A DNA stretch of 64,000 nucleotides, from NCBI RefSeq assembly GCF_013407855.1, contig NZ_JACBZH010000001.1:620001-684000 (forward strand), written 5' to 3'. The notes beneath the pieces were generated by a model. It did not search any database. It had not been told where the DNA came from and worked only from the letters and a program-made list of their open reading frames with translations. Source of the DNA: Actinopolymorpha rutila. GTDB lineage: Bacteria > Actinomycetota > Actinomycetes > Propionibacteriales > Actinopolymorphaceae. The translations under genes and the position numbers were made by a program. Below are positions 9,793 to 18,256 of this stretch, one piece after another (the first letter of the stretch is position 1; each line of letters opens with the position of its first letter).

Positions 9793-11370
9793 ATGTTGTG
9801 GAGGTCATCGACGACGAGCCCGGGCCGGCCCTGGCGCCGTTCGCTCGCCGTCCTCGCCGCCGCGCTCCTGGCCACGCTCGGCACCTCCGGCGCGGTCGGC
9901 GCCGCGAGTGTGGCGAACGCGGCCGGTCCGCGACCGAGTCCGGCACCGTTGCTGGCGGCACAGGGTGCGACCGCCGTCAAGGGCAGCTACATCGTCGTGC
10001 TGAAGGGCACCGCATCGGCGGCGAAGGTGCGATCGGTGCGCGGTCAGGCACGCGCGGCCGGCGCACGGGTGCACCACAGCTACGCCACGGCGCTGAAGGG
10101 CTTCGCGGCCACCATGTCCGGGCCAGCGCTGGCGAAGGTCCGCGCCAACCCGGACGTGAAGTACGTCGAGGCCGACCAGCGGGTGAGCATCGACACCACC
10201 CAGTCGCCGGCGACCTGGGGCCTGGACCGGATCGACCAGCGCAACCGGCCGCTGAACAACAGCTACGTCTACACCGCGACCGGCTCCGGCGTCACCGCGT
10301 ACATCATCGACACCGGCATCCGGTTCAGCCACCAGCAGTTCGGCGGCCGCGCGGTGAGCGGTTACGACGCGGTGGACGGCGGCAGCGCCGACGACTGCAA
10401 CGGCCACGGCACACACGTGTCGGGCACCGTTGGCAGTACGACGTACGGCGTGGCCAAGGCGGTCCGGCTGGTCGGTGTGCGGGTGCTCGACTGCAACGGC
10501 AGCGGCACCACCTCCGGCGTGATCGCCGGCATCAACTGGGTCACCTCCAACCACGCCGCCGGTGCTCCGGCGGTGGCGAACATGAGCCTCGGCGGCGGCG
10601 CCTCCACCTCGCTGGACAACGCGGTCGCCAACTCCATCGCCGATGGTGTGACCTACTCCGTGGCCGGCGGCAACGAGAGCGCCAACGCCTGCAACAGCTC
10701 ACCGGCCAGGGTCGCCGCGGCGATCACCGTGGGTGCCATCACCTCCAGTGACGCCCGGGCGTCGTACTCCAACTACGGCACCTGCCTGGACCTGTTCGCA
10801 CCCGGTTCGTCGATCACCTCGACGTGGAACACCAGCGACACCGCGACCAACACCATCAGCGGTACGTCCATGGCCACGCCGCACGTGACCGGCGCCGCGG
10901 CGCTCTACCTGCAAAGTCACCCGACCGCCTCACCGGCGACCGTACGCAACGCGCTGGTCGGCGCGGCCACCCAGGGCGTGGTCGGCAACCCGGGTTCGGG
11001 CTCGCCGAACCTGCTGCTCTACACCGGCACCGCCGGGCAGACGCCACCGCCGGCGTCCGGTTGTGCGGCGCTGCCCGAGCAGTACTCCGGGTCGCTGTCG
11101 GGTTCGGGTGCGGCGCAGATCCAGCCCAACGGGTCGTCGTTCGCCTCAGGTGCGGGGACGTTCCACGGCTGCCTGGACGGACCGAACGGCGTCGACTTCG
11201 ACCTGTACCTGCAGAAGGCGTCCGGCAGCAGCTGGACCAACGTCGCGAGCGGCATCACCACGTCGCCCGACGAGAACGTGACGTACACCGGTACGGCCGG
11301 CACCTACCGCTGGCGGGTCGTGTCGTACTCGGGGAGTGGCAGCTACACCTTCGGGATGCAGCGTCCCTGA
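9793..11370 (+). CDS. Secreted subtilisin-like serine protease (S8, proteinase K type)
   Basis: A 525-residue preproenzyme. A basic N-terminus and hydrophobic segment form a signal peptide ending near AASVANAAG. An I9 propeptide (SYIVVLKGTAS to VKYVEAD) is followed by an S8 domain with the triad Asp (YIIDTGIRFSH), His (CNGHGTHVSGT) and Ser (ISGTSMATPH), plus the oxyanion Asn in AGGNES. After a Pro-rich linker, the last 100 residues form a PPC-type beta domain that is usually removed or helps secretion. GAGGAGG at 9782-9788 precedes the ATG. It stands alone, with a strong terminator downstream, and probably degrades external protein. Confidence 0.95.
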   Translation: MLWRSSTTSPGRPWRRSLAVLAAALLATLGTSGAVGAASVANAAGPRPSPAPLLAAQGATAVKGSYIVVLKGTASAAKVRSVRGQARAAGARVHHSYATALKGFAATMSGPALAKVRANPDVKYVEADQRVSIDTTQSPATWGLDRIDQRNRPLNNSYVYTATGSGVTAYIIDTGIRFSHQQFGGRAVSGYDAVDGGSADDCNGHGTHVSGTVGSTTYGVAKAVRLVGVRVLDCNGSGTTSGVIAGINWVTSNHAAGAPAVANMSLGGGASTSLDNAVANSIADGVTYSVAGGNESANACNSSPARVAAAITVGAITSSDARASYSNYGTCLDLFAPGSSITSTWNTSDTATNTISGTSMATPHVTGAAALYLQSHPTASPATVRNALVGAATQGVVGNPGSGSPNLLLYTGTAGQTPPPASGCAALPEQYSGSLSGSGAAQIQPNGSSFASGAGTFHGCLDGPNGVDFDLYLQKASGSSWTNVASGITTSPDENVTYTGTAGTYRWRVVSYSGSGSYTFGMQRP

Positions 11371-11446
11371 CTTCGACGAAGCTGCGGGCCTGACGCTGCT
11401 GACGAGGCCGCGCTGAGAAGCCGCGCAGGGAGAACGGGGTCGCGGG

Positions 11447-11490
11447 AGCGCCCGGGACGGTCACCTGGCCGATCTGTCCCGGGCGCTTTT
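11447..11490 (+). terminator. Rho-independent terminator after the protease
   Basis: A perfect 12-bp stem, AGCGCCCGGGAC (11447-11458) with GTCCCGGGCGCT (11476-11487), has a 17-base loop and is followed by T residues to 11490. It lies 77 bases past the protease stop on the same strand. Confidence 0.85.
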
Positions 11491-11540
11491 CGTCCGCGTA
11501 CGACCGAGCTCTGAGTGCCTTCGAGAGGCCCGAACGTCGA

Positions 11541-11588
11541 AGGTGGGAAGACCTACGGGTGTCACAGCCCCCACAGGTCTTCCCACCT
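11541..11588. repeat. Perfect 14-bp inverted repeat hairpin
   Basis: AGGTGGGAAGACCT at 11541-11554 is repeated inverted, without mismatch, at 11575-11588 around a 20-base spacer. No T tract follows on either strand. It sits just past the 3' end of the broken HIT gene and 50 bases beyond the protease terminator. It may be a terminator for the HIT gene, or a small palindromic element. Confidence 0.6.
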
Positions 11589-11610
11589 CGCCGAAAGGGC
11601 GGGCGGCCGG

Positions 11611-12062
11611 TCAGGCGGACGGGGATGCCAGGGCGTCGGCCAGGCGTTCGTGTACTGGCCCGGCGACCTTGTGCGCGGACCTGTCCGCCGGCCAGAACGT
11701 CGCCTCGTCGTCGGACCAGCAGGGTACGACGTGGAAGTGCAGGTGCGGGACGCTCTGCCCGGACTCCGGCCCGCTGGCGTTCAGGACGACGACCCCGCCG
11801 GCGCCGAGTGCGCTCTCCATCGCCCGGCCCACCCGCTTCACCCAGGGTCTTTCCTGTGGATCATGGCCGGTTCGCGTGCCCCCGCATCCCGCCCGGCTGC
11901 GTTGTCGTCGTCGCGCGTAGAACACCGCTACGCGACTCCTCCTCCGCCTTGCCGACCGGGCGCGGATGACCCGCTCACTTATCGACCCTGATCCACAGGA
12001 AAGACCCTGCTATCGCCGCGGACAGGTCGGCGGGCGGTGCGTCGAGTACGCCGAGGCAGGTC
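11611..12062 (-). pseudogene. HIT-family hydrolase remnant, interrupted
   Basis: The 3' part (11611-11844) encodes WVKRVGRAMES..., then the HIT active-site motif HLHFHVVPC and a normal-looking C-terminus. The matching piece before it (12007-12062) encodes MTCLGVLDAPPADLSAAIA. A 162-bp inverted-repeat element lies between them and brings stops in this frame. Removing exactly that element rejoins ...AAIA to WVKRV in frame, which reads like a continuous HIT helix. The N-terminal half of the usual 110-140 residue domain is also missing: upstream sequence runs into the diguanylate cyclase gene, whose stop overlaps this ATG. I read it as a decayed nucleotide hydrolase/transferase gene. Confidence 0.7.
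11845..12006. mobile_element. 162-bp MITE-like element with long terminal inverted repeats
   Basis: The ends are GGGTCTTTCCTGTGGATCA (11845-11863) and its perfect inverted copy (11988-12006). The match extends two bases outward on each side and, with two mismatches, several bases inward. The 124-base interior has no plausible gene. Precise removal restores the reading frame of the HIT gene around it, which supports insertion of a discrete unit. No clear target-site duplication is visible, and no transposase is in the window, so any mobility would depend on an enzyme elsewhere. Confidence 0.7.
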
Positions 12063-13620
12063 ATGACGAAGAAGCTGTCAGGCGCCCGGGGTCAGCGGGC
12101 CGCTCGGGTTCGGGGGGCAGGCCAGGCAGCGCGTGCCTTCCCGGTCGGAGGTGCCGCCCCGGCGAGTACGGGTTCGCTCGTGAATCGGGTTGCCCCGGCA
12201 CACCCGCACTCGTCGGGAAACCCGCGCCCGCCGGGAAGCCGTCCACCGAGTCGGCCGGCGGCGGCACCGAATCAGCCAGCGGGAGCACCGGGTCGGCCAC
12301 CAGGACGTCCGGCGGCAGTCCTCGGGAGACGCGATCCCGTCCGGCGGTCTTGGCCGCGTACAGCCCCCTGTCGGCGAACTCCAGCAACTGGTCGAGGGTC
12401 GTCCCGTCCACCGGATACACCGCGACCCCCACCGAGACGGTGAGCTGGACCCAGTCGGCGCCGGTCGGCGTCGCGAAGCCAGGGACCGCGTTCGCGCCGG
12501 CATCGGACGCGGGGTCGCCGAGGTCACCGCGCGCCCGTACCGGCAGCCGGGCGTCGGAGATCGACGACCGCAGCCGGTGGGCCGCACCGACAGCGTGGCG
12601 TACGTCCACGTCGGGCATGCCGATGACGAACTCCTCGCCCCCGAACCGGCCGGCGACGTCGTCCGACCGGATCACGGCGCGGATCCGGTCGGCGACCTCG
12701 CGGAGCACCTGGTCGCCCGCGAGGTGGCCATGGCGGTCGTTGATCAGCTTGAAGTGGTCGATGTCGGCGAGCAGGATCGCGAACCGACCGTCCCGGCGGC
12801 GGGCCCGGTCGAGGAGTTCCTCGACCTCCTGCCGCCAGCGGGGGAAGTTCGTCAACTCGGTCTTGCCGTCGGTGTGCGCCTCCGACTCCAGCTGGCCGAG
12901 CAGCAACGCGCGCTGGCCGGCGAGCGTGATGGGTACGCCGAGGATGCCGGCCCAAGGCGTCACCATCGAGGCCGCCGCGACCAGACATCCCAGCCCGGCA
13001 GCCACCGCGTCCACGGTGAGTTCGGCCCGCTCGCCGAACATCTCGGCGGGAGTACTGGCCGGGTCGAGCAGGCGGATGGCCACCGCGCACAGAACGGCGT
13101 CGACAGCGACGAACACCACCGCGGCCGTGACCATCGCGAGGATCGGCACCTGTCGCGGCGACCAGCCGGCGGTGGCCAGGGCGCCGTCGACCATGACGTA
13201 CGTCGAATGCGCGAACGCCGCGGCCAGCATCGCCACGGCGGTGGAGAACACCCAGCGGTGCGGGATGCACCTGCTCGCGCGCACCCGCCACCACAGGCGC
13301 AGAGCGACGACGCACACCAGCGCGGTGGCCGGCGGCAACGCGATCGCGGCGGCGATCATCCACACCGGCTGCAGGTCCTTGTGCAGTGCACCGCCCCGGC
13401 GGCGCCGGCGTTCGACCCGGCGGGCGCCCTCGACACTGACCACGCCGCAGGCGCACAGAACCACCGCGGTCGTGGCACCGCCGAAGGAGGTGCGGTTACT
13501 CAGCAGACCGGCGGCACAGGCCAGCGCGGTGAGGTCGACCAGCAGAAAGAACGCCAGAGCCGGAGCGGGAAGCGCCCACAGCCCCCAGCTCCGCACGTGG
13601 TGAGCGGTTCGATCTGCCAT
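12061..13620 (-). CDS. Membrane-bound diguanylate cyclase (GGDEF)
   Basis: A 519-residue protein. The first 270 residues hold six or more hydrophobic segments and a short basic loop (RRVERRRRRGG). The GGDEF domain begins at DGKTELTNFPRW and carries the active motif FGGEEFVIG. An RSDD five residues before it is a complete inhibitory I-site (RxxD), so it should make cyclic-di-GMP with product inhibition. An insertion of about 30 residues lies between the halves of the GGDEF domain. A Pro/Ala-rich tail of about 90 residues after the domain is unconserved-looking and may come from the rearranged HIT region. The membrane part resembles no sensor I know. Confidence 0.88.
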   Translation of the reverse strand: MADRTAHHVRSWGLWALPAPALAFFLLVDLTALACAAGLLSNRTSFGGATTAVVLCACGVVSVEGARRVERRRRRGGALHKDLQPVWMIAAAIALPPATALVCVVALRLWWRVRASRCIPHRWVFSTAVAMLAAAFAHSTYVMVDGALATAGWSPRQVPILAMVTAAVVFVAVDAVLCAVAIRLLDPASTPAEMFGERAELTVDAVAAGLGCLVAAASMVTPWAGILGVPITLAGQRALLLGQLESEAHTDGKTELTNFPRWRQEVEELLDRARRRDGRFAILLADIDHFKLINDRHGHLAGDQVLREVADRIRAVIRSDDVAGRFGGEEFVIGMPDVDVRHAVGAAHRLRSSISDARLPVRARGDLGDPASDAGANAVPGFATPTGADWVQLTVSVGVAVYPVDGTTLDQLLEFADRGLYAAKTAGRDRVSRGLPPDVLVADPVLPLADSVPPPADSVDGFPAGAGFPTSAGVPGQPDSRANPYSPGRHLRPGRHALPGLPPEPERPADPGRLTASSS

Positions 13621-13699
13621 TGCGTAACCGTAGGATCTCTCTGGGTCCTTTGCCAGACGGAGATACGGCGGAAATACGTCGATGTCAACCCCGCTGGAC

Positions 13700-13754
13700 G
13701 CGATGTCAGAAAGCGGTCTCCCGGGCGTCAGGCCGCGCCCGCCCGGGAGACCGC
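13700..13754 (-). terminator. Terminator of the phyH operon
   Basis: A perfect 15-bp stem, GCGGTCTCCCGGGCG (13713-13727) with its complement (13740-13754), has a 12-base loop. On the minus strand the stem is followed by CTTTCT. It lies 76 bases past the end of the 110-residue gene that follows phyH. Confidence 0.75.
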
Positions 13755-13802
13755 CGACCAGTGGGTTTCGTACGCCGGAGAGGAAACGCCGCGTACGAAC
13801 GC

Positions 13803-13838
13803 CGGCCGGTGAAGCTCGGCCGGTGAAGCTCAGCCGGC
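13803..13838. repeat. 14-bp tandem repeat at the end of the small phyH-partner gene
   Basis: CGGCCGGTGAAGCT occurs twice in tandem (13803-13816, 13817-13830), followed by a partial third copy that reaches into the 3' end of the small gene on the minus strand. It may have arisen by slippage; no function is seen. Confidence 0.5.
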
Positions 13839-14162
13839 GACGTTCACCAGCCGCTCGAACAGGAACTCGTGCTTCAGGAACGACACGTCGTACTCGTGGC
13901 CCGGGTAGGGCGGGATGAGCTGGGACGCCTGGATCAGCCGCCAGCCGTCCCGCAGCGCCTCGACGCCGGTCTCGTACGGCGGCTCGTCGCTGTCGCCGGT
14001 CGTCGGCGAGGTCTGCCCGGTCCCGTCGTAGTTGGCCCAGCCGACGACGTTGCTGTCCAGCGCCGACGTGGCGAGGTACAGGACGAGAACCCGCTGGCGC
14101 AGGACCTGCTCACCCGCGCCGTCCGGTCCGGCGGAGAAGAGTTGTTCGGTCGTGGTGCTCAT
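13830..14162 (-). CDS. Small uncharacterised protein in the phyH operon
   Basis: A 110-residue soluble protein with no signal peptide or membrane segment. Visible features are an acidic middle (GDSDEPPYETG), then a Trp-containing stretch and LIPPYPGHEYDVSFLKHEFLFERL near the C-terminus. It follows the PhyH-type dioxygenase by 55 bases on the same strand and ends before a strong terminator, so the two are almost surely cotranscribed. AGGAG stands ten bases before its ATG. I do not recognise the family; the context suggests a helper for the dioxygenase. Confidence 0.7.
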   Translation of the reverse strand: MSTTTEQLFSAGPDGAGEQVLRQRVLVLYLATSALDSNVVGWANYDGTGQTSPTTGDSDEPPYETGVEALRDGWRLIQASQLIPPYPGHEYDVSFLKHEFLFERLVNVAG

Positions 14163-14217
14163 GGATCTGTGACTCCTGGATGAAGAGTGGACGCGATGTG
14201 GACGGGTGCGAACGCCG

Positions 14218-15054
14218 TCAGCGCCCGGCCGTTGCGACGACCCGCTGCGGGCGGTTGCTCACCCTGGTCGCCCAGTAGTCGAGGTCGAAGGTGTCGTCGC
14301 CGGTGAGCGCCCGCCACATCTGGACCCGGTTCCACAGCTCCAGCCGGCCGGTCGCGAACTCGTACCACGGGAAGCGGGTGCGCAGCTTCTCGCCCACCTC
14401 CGGCTTGTCGATGTCGTCGGTGTTCCACAGTCGCAGCTGGCGCACCGTCGGGTTGAACCGGATCTTGAACATGTAGCGCTCGATGTCGCTGTCGTTGCGC
14501 CGGCCGCCGTGCCAGATGCCGTGGTGGACGAGGACGACCGTGCCGGCCGGGCAGGTGAGCCGGGTCTGGCCGCGGAGGTTCTGGTAGCGGCCGGTGTCGC
14601 TCTCGTTCGTACGGCGCAGGTGGCTGCCCGGCACGCTGAGCGTTCCGCCCATCTCCAGGGTGACGTCCTGCGGGTAGTACATGAGCTGCACGTCGAACGC
14701 GTCCAGGCGTACGTCGATGATCGCGTCACCGTGAAGCGGCTGGGCCTGGCCGTCCTTCGGCTTGCGGATGTGCACGGCGTGGTGGTCGATGGTCGGGCCG
14801 GGGCCGACCAGGCTGTGGATGGCGCCCGCGATCTGGGGGACCTCGATCAGGCGGCGCGCGAACGAGCCCTCGGGGAAGGAGTCCTCGATGGAGGTGCCGT
14901 ACGGGACTGCCGGGATGCCGGCGCGGAAGACGTCGATCGCCTGGGCGTTCAACTCGTCGGGGACGACCGCCTCCATGATGAGCGAGCCGTGCGAGACGAA
15001 GTGCGCCATCTGCACCGAGCTGAGCAGGTGGTCGCGGGCTGGTTGGAAGTTCAT
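14218..15054 (-). CDS. Phytanoyl-CoA dioxygenase (PhyH) family protein
   Basis: A 278-residue Fe(II)/2-oxoglutarate-dependent dioxygenase. The iron ligands appear as H-x-D in QPLHGDAII and a distal His in VLVHHGIWHGG. A downstream Arg that should bind 2-oxoglutarate lies in the GGRRND/RYMFKIRF region. The ATG at 15054 follows GGAGAGGAC and lies 147 bases from the divergent AraC-type regulator. Members hydroxylate diverse small molecules (phytanoyl-CoA, ectoine, polyols), so the substrate is open. Pairing with an AraC regulator in an actinobacterium suggests a catabolic role for a sugar-like or plant-derived compound, but that is inference. Confidence 0.88.
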   Translation of the reverse strand: MNFQPARDHLLSSVQMAHFVSHGSLIMEAVVPDELNAQAIDVFRAGIPAVPYGTSIEDSFPEGSFARRLIEVPQIAGAIHSLVGPGPTIDHHAVHIRKPKDGQAQPLHGDAIIDVRLDAFDVQLMYYPQDVTLEMGGTLSVPGSHLRRTNESDTGRYQNLRGQTRLTCPAGTVVLVHHGIWHGGRRNDSDIERYMFKIRFNPTVRQLRLWNTDDIDKPEVGEKLRTRFPWYEFATGRLELWNRVQMWRALTGDDTFDLDYWATRVSNRPQRVVATAGR

Positions 15055-15201
15055 GTCCTCTCCGAGGGCCTGGGCGGGTGCCGGTGGATGCCGGCGCGGT
15101 GCGCGCCGCCGGCGGACGTGCTGGTTGGCACCCATCCACGCTAGGCCGCGATCACCTGCCGACGCGTGGGTTCCAATCACCATTACTGGTAGTTTTTCAC
15201 C

Positions 15202-16023
15202 GTGGCGGAGAACGCTGTCCCAACCTGGTCCGCGCTGGCCGACGCCGGACAGGTCGGCCCCGGGCAGGTCGCGGTCCGGATCGAGGAGCCGCCGCAGGTG
15301 ATGAACATGGGTGTCGGCGTGCACGGGACGGTCCGCCGGCGCGACGTCTTCCGGCTGCCGGACATGTGGCAGTTCCACCTCTACCGCTACGCGGCCGACC
15401 TGGTGGTGGACGGCTCGGCGTACGTGATCCGTCCTGGCCGGGTGAGCCTGATCCCGCCCGGCGTACAGGTGCAGTACATCTACCGCGGGCGTTCGGAGCA
15501 CCTGTACGCCCACCTGCGGCTGCCCGCCACCGGCCCGGCGCGGGTCGTACCCGTGATCCAGGACGCGGGCGCGGACGCCCCGCAGCTGACCGAGCTGCTC
15601 TCCCGGGCGGTCGCGGCGTGGCCCGACTCGCCGGCCAGGGCGACCGCGCAGGTGTGGGCCGCGCTGTGGGACGTCGTCCAGCTCGGCGCCGCGGCCGACG
15701 GCGGGCCGCACGCCGCGGTCGGCCGGGCGCTCGCCTACATCGCCGCCAACCTGGCCAGCCCGATCACCGTTCCCGACGTCGCCCGGGCGGCCGGCATCTC
15801 CCACAACCACCTGACCCGGCTGTTCCGCGCGGAGACCGGCGACACCGTGGTCGCGCATATCCGCAGGCGCCGGCTGGAACATGCCCGCCACCTGCTGCGG
15901 GAGTCGACGTTGTCCATCCCGACCATCGCGGCCTCGGTCGGGATCGGCGACCTGCAGGCGTTCAACAAGGCCTGTCGGCGAGAGCTGGGCGCCTCACCGC
16001 GCGCGGTCCGCTCCGGTCACTGA
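15202..16023 (+). CDS. AraC-family transcriptional regulator
   Basis: A 273-residue regulator. The N-terminal half is a cupin-like sensor domain (strands around VVDGSAYVIRPGRVSLIPPG). The C-terminal 100 residues hold two helix-turn-helix motifs: TVPDVARAAGISHNHLTRLF and TIAASVGIGDLQAFNKACRR. The start is GTG at 15202. It is divergent from phyH and probably activates it in response to the same ligand. The spacer holds a small inverted repeat ACCA-TTAC-TGGT at 15179-15190, which may be a half-site. The last 30 bases overlap the convergent membrane protein gene. Confidence 0.9.
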   Translation: MAENAVPTWSALADAGQVGPGQVAVRIEEPPQVMNMGVGVHGTVRRRDVFRLPDMWQFHLYRYAADLVVDGSAYVIRPGRVSLIPPGVQVQYIYRGRSEHLYAHLRLPATGPARVVPVIQDAGADAPQLTELLSRAVAAWPDSPARATAQVWAALWDVVQLGAAADGGPHAAVGRALAYIAANLASPITVPDVARAAGISHNHLTRLFRAETGDTVVAHIRRRRLEHARHLLRESTLSIPTIAASVGIGDLQAFNKACRRELGASPRAVRSGH

Positions 16024-16644
16024 TCCGGTCCCTGATCCGGCCCTCGAGGTGACCTCGAGGCCGAGGCGGTGGAGTTCGACCGAGGCGAGCCGGCGGAGCA
16101 ACTCGGGGTCACCGCGCCGCCAGGCGTCGCCGAGCGCGGGCGCGGCCGCCACCAGCGGGCGGTACCGGCGGCTGACCAGGGCACGCAGCGCCAGTGCCGA
16201 GACACCGCCGGGCGTACTGGCCATCCGGCTGGCTGCGGTCGCCCGCGCGATCCACCGGACGCGGAAGACCAGCCGGACCAGCAGCAGCCCGAACATCACG
16301 ACGCCGAGCACGACGGCGGTCCCCATGGCGAGCTGGTGCACGAAGTCCTGCACCGTGCGCCCGGTGTCGGCGATCGAGGAGCCGGTGCCGGCCATCGTCT
16401 CGAACGGCGTTCGCAGCGCGTCCCCCACGACCGGGGTCCCGGACACCTCCCGGCTCGCCTCGGTCATCTTGTCCTGGATGCCGGTGCCGGCCGTCTCCAG
16501 CCGCTGCCCCGGCGTGGCGTACCCGCTCATCTGGGTGTAGCCGGCGCTGATCACGCGTACGGACAGATAGATCCAGACCAGGCTGAGCACGTCCGCCAGC
16601 AGCTGTGCGGCCCGGCGCCCGGGCAGGTCGGCGTAGAACTTCAT
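15994..16644 (-). CDS. Uncharacterised two-span membrane protein
   Basis: A 216-residue protein. One hydrophobic segment lies near residues 14-34 (LLADVLSLVWIYLSVRVI) and a second near 105-130 (AVVLGVVMFGLLLVRLVF). Between them is an extracytoplasmic loop of about 65 residues rich in T, S and G (GTGIQDKMTEASREVS...). The C-terminal region is basic and helical and should be cytoplasmic. GAGGAGG precedes the ATG. It stands alone on its strand, convergent with the AraC gene. I know similar unnamed proteins in actinobacteria but no function. Confidence 0.75.
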   Translation of the reverse strand: MKFYADLPGRRAAQLLADVLSLVWIYLSVRVISAGYTQMSGYATPGQRLETAGTGIQDKMTEASREVSGTPVVGDALRTPFETMAGTGSSIADTGRTVQDFVHQLAMGTAVVLGVVMFGLLLVRLVFRVRWIARATAASRMASTPGGVSALALRALVSRRYRPLVAAAPALGDAWRRGDPELLRRLASVELHRLGLEVTSRAGSGTGSVTGADRAR

Positions 16645-16761
16645 CGAGCCTCCTCGGGTGTCATGTCCAGGACAGAGCCTAGGGGTGTCCGGAGCCTTCG
16701 GGCAGGACGGACCGAAGGTCGCCGGTGCGGTACGCCGGAAGGCTGACAGACTCGACCCGAT

Positions 16762-18159
16762 ATGAACGACAGTGACGACGGCAGCCGCAGCCCAGCCCGC
16801 ACCGACATCCGCGCCGAAGCCGGCCGCGAGCATGATCTCGTCGGCACGGTCCTCGAACTCGAGATCGGCCCGGTCGCTCACGGCGGCTGGTGCGTGGCCC
16901 ACCACGACGGAAAGGTCGCGTTCGTCCGGCATGCGCTGCCCGGCGAACGCGTCCGGGCCCACGTGGTGGAGGAGACCGCGCGCCTGCTGCGGGCGGACGC
17001 GATCGAGGTGCTGGCCGCGTCGCCGGACCGGGTGACGCCGCCGTGCCCGTTCGCCGGCCCGGGCCGGTGCGGCGGCTGCGACTGGCAGCACGCGACCCTG
17101 CCCGCCCAGCGGCGGCTGAAGGCCGCTGTGGTCGAGGACCAGTTGCGCCGGATCGCCGGGATCGAGCGTTCGGTCGAGGTGGAGGCGCTGCCGATCCCCG
17201 GCGAGGACGAGGATGCCGGTGAGTACGCGGACGGCGACGCCGGCGACGCCGGCGAGGCCTACGACGACGCCGACGACGGGCTCGGCTGGCGGACCCGGGT
17301 GCAGTTCGCGGTACGCCGGGACGGCGCCATCGGGTTCCGCCGGCACCGCTCGCACGACATCGAACCTGTCGACGAGTGCCTGATCGCCCACCCCGAGGTG
17401 GAACGCCTCGGCATCGAGCGGCGGCGCTGGCCCGGTGCCGCGCGGGTGGAGGGCATCGCCTCGGCGGCAACCGGTGACCGGGTGGTCGCGGTGTCCGGGC
17501 GCGGAGCGAGGACGCGGGTCCGTGTACCCCGGCTGGCCGCCGCGGTGCGGGTCCTGCACGGCGAGCCGCGGCCCGGCCCCGGCCTGCCGTACGTGCGCGA
17601 AATCGCCGCCGGGCGGACGTGGCAGGTCAGCGGCGCGGGTTTCTGGCAGGTTCACCCGGGTGCCGCACAGGCGCTCGCGGACGCGGTGCTCGCGGGCCTG
17701 GCGCCGCGTACGGACGAGTCGGTCCTCGACCTCTACTGCGGCGTGGGGCTTTTCCTCGGCGCCCTCGCCGATTCGGTCGGGCCGTACGCCCCGCTGGTCG
17801 GTGTGGAGGAGAACGCGCTCGCGGTCCGCGACGCCCGGCACAACCTGCGCGACCTGCCCAACGCCATGGTCGAGCGGGGCCGCGTCGACGAGGTGCTCGA
17901 GCGGCTCGACCAGGCCGACCTGGTGGTGCTCGACCCGCCGCGCTCCGGCGTCGGTGCCGACGTCGTACGCCAGGTCGCGGGGCTCGGCGGCCGCGCGATC
18001 GCCTACGTCTCGTGCGACCCGGCCACGCTGGCCCGCGACCTCGGCTACTTCGCCGAGCACGGCTGGGAGCTGACCGGTCTGCGGGCCTTCGACGCGTTCC
18101 CGATGACCCACCATGTGGAGTGCGTGGCGATCCTGCACCCGGCCGGCATGCCCGGGTAG
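16762..18159 (+). CDS. Class I SAM-dependent RNA uridine methyltransferase (TrmA/RlmD-like)
   Basis: A 465-residue enzyme. A TRAM-type N-terminal domain (to about residue 75) is followed by a Cys cluster, CPFAGPGRCGGCDW, matching the [4Fe-4S] site of RumA-type enzymes. The SAM domain shows VLDLYCGVGLFLGALA, LDPPRSGVG, the nucleophile Cys in YVSCDPATLARDL, and the catalytic Glu in HHVECVAIL. An acidic stretch of about 25 residues (near 150-175) separates the halves. It should methylate C5 of a uridine in rRNA or tRNA; the site cannot be told. It is monocistronic. Confidence 0.9.
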   Translation: MNDSDDGSRSPARTDIRAEAGREHDLVGTVLELEIGPVAHGGWCVAHHDGKVAFVRHALPGERVRAHVVEETARLLRADAIEVLAASPDRVTPPCPFAGPGRCGGCDWQHATLPAQRRLKAAVVEDQLRRIAGIERSVEVEALPIPGEDEDAGEYADGDAGDAGEAYDDADDGLGWRTRVQFAVRRDGAIGFRRHRSHDIEPVDECLIAHPEVERLGIERRRWPGAARVEGIASAATGDRVVAVSGRGARTRVRVPRLAAAVRVLHGEPRPGPGLPYVREIAAGRTWQVSGAGFWQVHPGAAQALADAVLAGLAPRTDESVLDLYCGVGLFLGALADSVGPYAPLVGVEENALAVRDARHNLRDLPNAMVERGRVDEVLERLDQADLVVLDPPRSGVGADVVRQVAGLGGRAIAYVSCDPATLARDLGYFAEHGWELTGLRAFDAFPMTHHVECVAILHPAGMPG

Positions 18160-18256
18160 TTGCGTCGGCCGACCGCGGGCGGTTCGGGTGTTCGTGTACG
18201 TTTCACCCGCCGTTCGCGAACGCGCGCGCCCCGGCCCACCGCCTAGCGTCCGGGCT

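Noticed and set aside
11845..12006. The inverted-repeat element as a simple terminator of the HIT gene
   Set aside because: The arms are 124 bases apart and interrupt the coding sequence; the in-frame rejoining fits an insertion better.
12190..13812. A 540-codon plus-strand frame over the diguanylate cyclase
   Set aside because: Shadow of the GGDEF gene; no domains.
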